This document shows, piece after piece, positions 62,090 through 64,000 of a stretch of DNA of 64,000 nt. The notes under the pieces were generated by a model, which worked only from the letters and a program-made list of their open reading frames with translations, searched no databases and was not told where the DNA came from. Numbering within the stretch: the stretch's first letter is position 1; every line of letters begins with the position of its first letter. The stretch comes from Candidatus Saccharimonadota bacterium (GTDB taxonomy: Bacteria; Patescibacteriota; Saccharimonadia; Saccharimonadales; Saccharimonadaceae), in NCBI GenBank assembly GCA_017515285.1, contig JAFWGN010000011.1:20388-84387 (forward strand). Direction: 5' to 3'. A program made the position numbers and the translations under genes.

Positions 62090-63382
62090 ATGAAAAACAT
62101 CAAATCCGTTCTCGGCGTTGCGGCCGTTGCTGCTCTCGCCGGAACTACTCTCGTCTCCTCGACCGATGTTCTCGCTTGGGGCGACAGCGATGGTGGACGC
62201 CCTTCGTACACCGTTGCACAAATCAACAATGGCGCTATCGACAACAAGATTGTCTTTAACTCCATTTCCGACAACCCTGACTTAAACGAGCTTTACTTCG
62301 TTCAAGCCATGCCTGCCGATTCGACCACGAACGTTTGGAACGCCAACGACATCGAAGTCGAAAACGGTAAAGAATACCTTGTCCGTATCTACGTCCACAA
62401 CAACAACCGCCGTGGTACGGAGATGGTTGCTAAAGACGTGACCGTGAACGCTTATGTTCCGACCGAGTCCGCTAAGTCTCTTACCGTGACCGGTAGCGTC
62501 ACCTCTTCGAACGCCACCCCGACCAAAGTTTGGGATGAGTTTACGTTCAAATCCTCGACCAACACTTTCCACCTCGAGTATGTCCCGGGTTCCGCTTACT
62601 ACAACACCAAAGGTGCTGCCAAGGGTACCCTCTCCGACAACCTCGTTATGGGCGGTACTAAAGTTGGTTACGACGCCCTAGACGGTAACATTCCTGGTTG
62701 CTTCGGCTACTCTGGTATCGTTACTTATCGCGTCAAAGTCGTCTTCGACTATGAATTCTCCATTCAAAAATGGGTCCGCATCAAAGGCGAAACCGAATGG
62801 AAGAAACAAGTGAACGCCAAAGTTGGCGACACCGTCGAATACAAAATCGGCTACCAAAACACTTCCGACTCTCTCGAGAAAGACGTTATTCTCTTCGACA
62901 AGTTAGGCTCCAACCAAACTTACGTCAAGGGTTCGACCAAACTTTACAACTCGAACCACAAGACCGGAGTCACTCTCCAGTCCGACGGTTTGACTACCAA
63001 AGAAGGCATCAACATCGGTGACGCCAAACCTGGCGCAGCTGCCGTGGTTACCTTCGAAGTTGTCATGAAAGACAACGACCTCGGTTGTGGCGGCGACAAC
63101 GTTCTCCGCTCCTGGGCCCAAGGTTACATCGGTGCCGACGCTACGTTAAGGCAAGATTATGCAGATGTCTTGATTTACAAAGGTTGCCCGACTACCCCGG
63201 AACCGACCCCGGTTACCCCGGTCGATCCAACCCCGACCCCGACTCCAACCCCGGTCACCCCAACCACTCCGACCGTCCTTCCGCAAACTGGTGCCTCCGA
63301 CATCATGCTCGGCGTCACTGGTCTCGGCTCGACCGTCACCGCTGGTGGTTACTTCCTCGCTAGCCGCAAAAAACGCTTCTAA
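62090..63382 (+). CDS. LPXTG-type surface protein with DUF11-like domain
   Basis: A 430-residue exported protein. The signal peptide (IKSVLGVAAVAALAGTTLVSS, cleavage near VLA) is followed by two beta-sandwich regions. The second (WKKQVNAKVGDTVEYKIGYQNTSDS, then VILFDKL) resembles DUF11/conserved repeat domains of bacterial surface proteins. A Pro/Thr-rich stalk leads to LPQTG at residues 397-401, a hydrophobic span and RKKRF, the sorting signal for a sortase. The start follows AAGGAG. Codon use is strongly C-biased, suggesting high expression. Sortase is not in the window. Confidence 0.88.
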   Translation: MKNIKSVLGVAAVAALAGTTLVSSTDVLAWGDSDGGRPSYTVAQINNGAIDNKIVFNSISDNPDLNELYFVQAMPADSTTNVWNANDIEVENGKEYLVRIYVHNNNRRGTEMVAKDVTVNAYVPTESAKSLTVTGSVTSSNATPTKVWDEFTFKSSTNTFHLEYVPGSAYYNTKGAAKGTLSDNLVMGGTKVGYDALDGNIPGCFGYSGIVTYRVKVVFDYEFSIQKWVRIKGETEWKKQVNAKVGDTVEYKIGYQNTSDSLEKDVILFDKLGSNQTYVKGSTKLYNSNHKTGVTLQSDGLTTKEGINIGDAKPGAAAVVTFEVVMKDNDLGCGGDNVLRSWAQGYIGADATLRQDYADVLIYKGCPTTPEPTPVTPVDPTPTPTPTPVTPTTPTVLPQTGASDIMLGVTGLGSTVTAGGYFLASRKKRF

Positions 63383-63420
63383 TTGCTTGACCGCTCCCGA
63401 AGCCGTTTAATTGTTAAGCA

Positions 63421-63456
63421 AAAATCCCCCAAGCCCCGCGGCAAGGGGGATTTTTG
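63421..63456 (+). terminator. Intrinsic terminator
   Basis: AAAAATCCCCC (63421-63431) pairs with GGGGGATTTTT (63446-63456). Confidence 0.93.
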
Positions 63457-63494
63457 TTGCCATATATCGCAACAATTCGCCAATAAGTCAATAC

Positions 63495-63523
63495 TTGCAC
63501 GCGGAAAGTTGTCGTGCTAAAAT
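63495..63523 (+). promoter_or_regulatory. Promoter upstream of the structured RNA copy B
   Basis: TTGCAC (63495-63500), a 17-base spacer and TAAAAT (63518-63523). A further TATAAT lies at 63573-63578, about 40 bases before the RNA, without a good -35 box. Confidence 0.55.
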
Positions 63524-63617
63524 AAAACTGCAACGAATCGATGAGTCTTTATTTATAATATAGACCGCACATTATAATGGTATTTTCAATCGTCAACCGT
63601 AACCAAAATATATAAAT

Positions 63618-63705
63618 GGCATCATGAGGGGAACCATTTGTATTTTGGTTGCATCCGCGGTCAAAAAACTTATCGGTTCGTTGCACCTCGTGGTGCCATT
63701 TTTGT
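63618..63705 (+). ncRNA. Conserved structured RNA, copy B
   Basis: The closing stem GGCATCATGAGG (63618-63629) pairs with CCTCGTGGTGCC (63686-63697) and is followed by ATTTTTGT. AACCA (63632-63636) with TGGTT (63646-63650) forms the inner hairpin at the place of CCAGAA/TTCTGG in copy A. One stem position is C-G in copy A and U-G here. The central region differs in length by nine bases between copies. Confidence 0.6.
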
Positions 63706-63877
63706 TTGGGGGATTGCGAGCGGGGAGATAGTCTCGTCTCGCCGGCAACGAGGAGGTTACGACCGAGTATTAGGGCGCGACCCCCGCGACGGCGGGCGGG
63801 CGCGACCCGTGTCGGTAAACGAGCTATTGCCTACAAGCGAGCCTAAAGCCGCAAACAACATAACCCCAAGGAGGCCT
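63706..63877 (+). other. GC-rich stretch without a recognised gene
   Basis: No convincing reading frame. It has two copies of GCGCGACCC (63775-63783 and 63800-63808) around a GC-rich palindromic segment. The last bases, AAGGAGG (63869-63875), form the ribosome site of the next gene. Confidence 0.5.
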
Positions 63878-64000
63878 ATGCAACCAATCAAAGAAATCAA
63901 CCTAATCACCCAAGCCTTGCGAGCTAGTCTCACCATGCTCGGTTTATTTGTTCTTGCCTTCTGTCTCGTTCCAACCCTAATCTCTGAGGCCTCTGCTGCC
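63878..64000 (+). CDS. Start of an exported or membrane protein (cut by the window end)
   Basis: Forty-one residues from ATG to the window edge, preceded by AAGGAGG. The hydrophobic stretch LTMLGLFVLAFCLVPTLI followed by SEASAA looks like a signal peptide with a cleavage site near ASAA. No more can be said about the product. Confidence 0.65.
   Translation, partial: MQPIKEINLITQALRASLTMLGLFVLAFCLVPTLISEASAA

Overview
The window reads as a chromosome segment of a Candidatus Saccharibacteria (TM7)-like member of the Patescibacteria/CPR. This placement is an inference from gene content and needs a marker-gene tree. Supporting points are: compact coding on mostly one strand; scavenging and fermentative metabolism with partial glycolysis (pgi, gpmI, tpiA) plus an agmatine deiminase route to ATP; prepilin-like proteins; a TrbL/VirB6-type secretion module carrying its own peptidoglycan hydrolase; and several very large or Gram-positive-style surface proteins with sortase-type tails. 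UGA is used as a stop (for example radA and the gene ending at 61888), which argues against the UGA-recoding CPR lineages. Codons favour C in third position (GTC, CTC, GCC, TCC, AAC).

Layout. 1-5.2 kb: tail of a probable nusA, a metallo-beta-lactamase hydrolase facing left, RNase J, and a beta-helix-like membrane protein. 5.2-8.1 kb: tRNA-Leu, a strongly promoted secreted-protein operon ending in a DUF916-like membrane protein, and a candidate small RNA. 8.2-11.1 kb: CmpB-family membrane protein, pgi and carbamate kinase. 11.1-18.8 kb: secretion module (TrbL/VirB6-like protein, large envelope protein, lysozyme/C39 hydrolase, small membrane protein). 18.9-22.4 kb: putrescine carbamoyltransferase, antiporter and agmatine deiminase, which with the carbamate kinase complete the agmatine-to-putrescine pathway. 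22.5-30.8 kb: prepilin, gpmI, galU, radA-ruvC-ruvA, an orphan gene, rplS and an RNase HII-YraN fusion. 30.9-39.6 kb: PIN-PhoH protein (minus), a 1988-residue covalent-type adhesin, a ComEC-like channel (minus). 39.7-43.9 kb: ftsH, a toxin-antitoxin pair, der (minus) and a small orphan gene (minus). 44.1-47.1 kb: VTC / DUF4956 / Cthe_2159-like operon. 47.2-53.8 kb: aspS, a structured RNA, a Bro-N remnant, murJ, a 30-codon gene, a DsbA-like protein and a large orphan. 53.9-58.9 kb: tRNA-Ser, prepilin, HAD phosphatase, tpiA, a tail-anchored protein, tRNA-His, tRNA-Gly, an SDR and trxB. 58.9-61.9 kb: three orphan genes under two consensus promoters. 62.1 kb to the end: an LPQTG surface protein, a second copy of the structured RNA, and the start of another exported protein.

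Two features stand out across the window. About 20 genes have a TATAAT-like -10 box ending only about 6-7 bases before the start codon, so their mRNAs should be leaderless. Another set, rich in orphan genes, has promoters set back from the start and strong Shine-Dalgarno sites. Separately, two distant loci (49006-49084 and 63618-63705) share a stem-closed, terminator-ended RNA fold with compensatory base changes. That is the best candidate here for an undescribed element.
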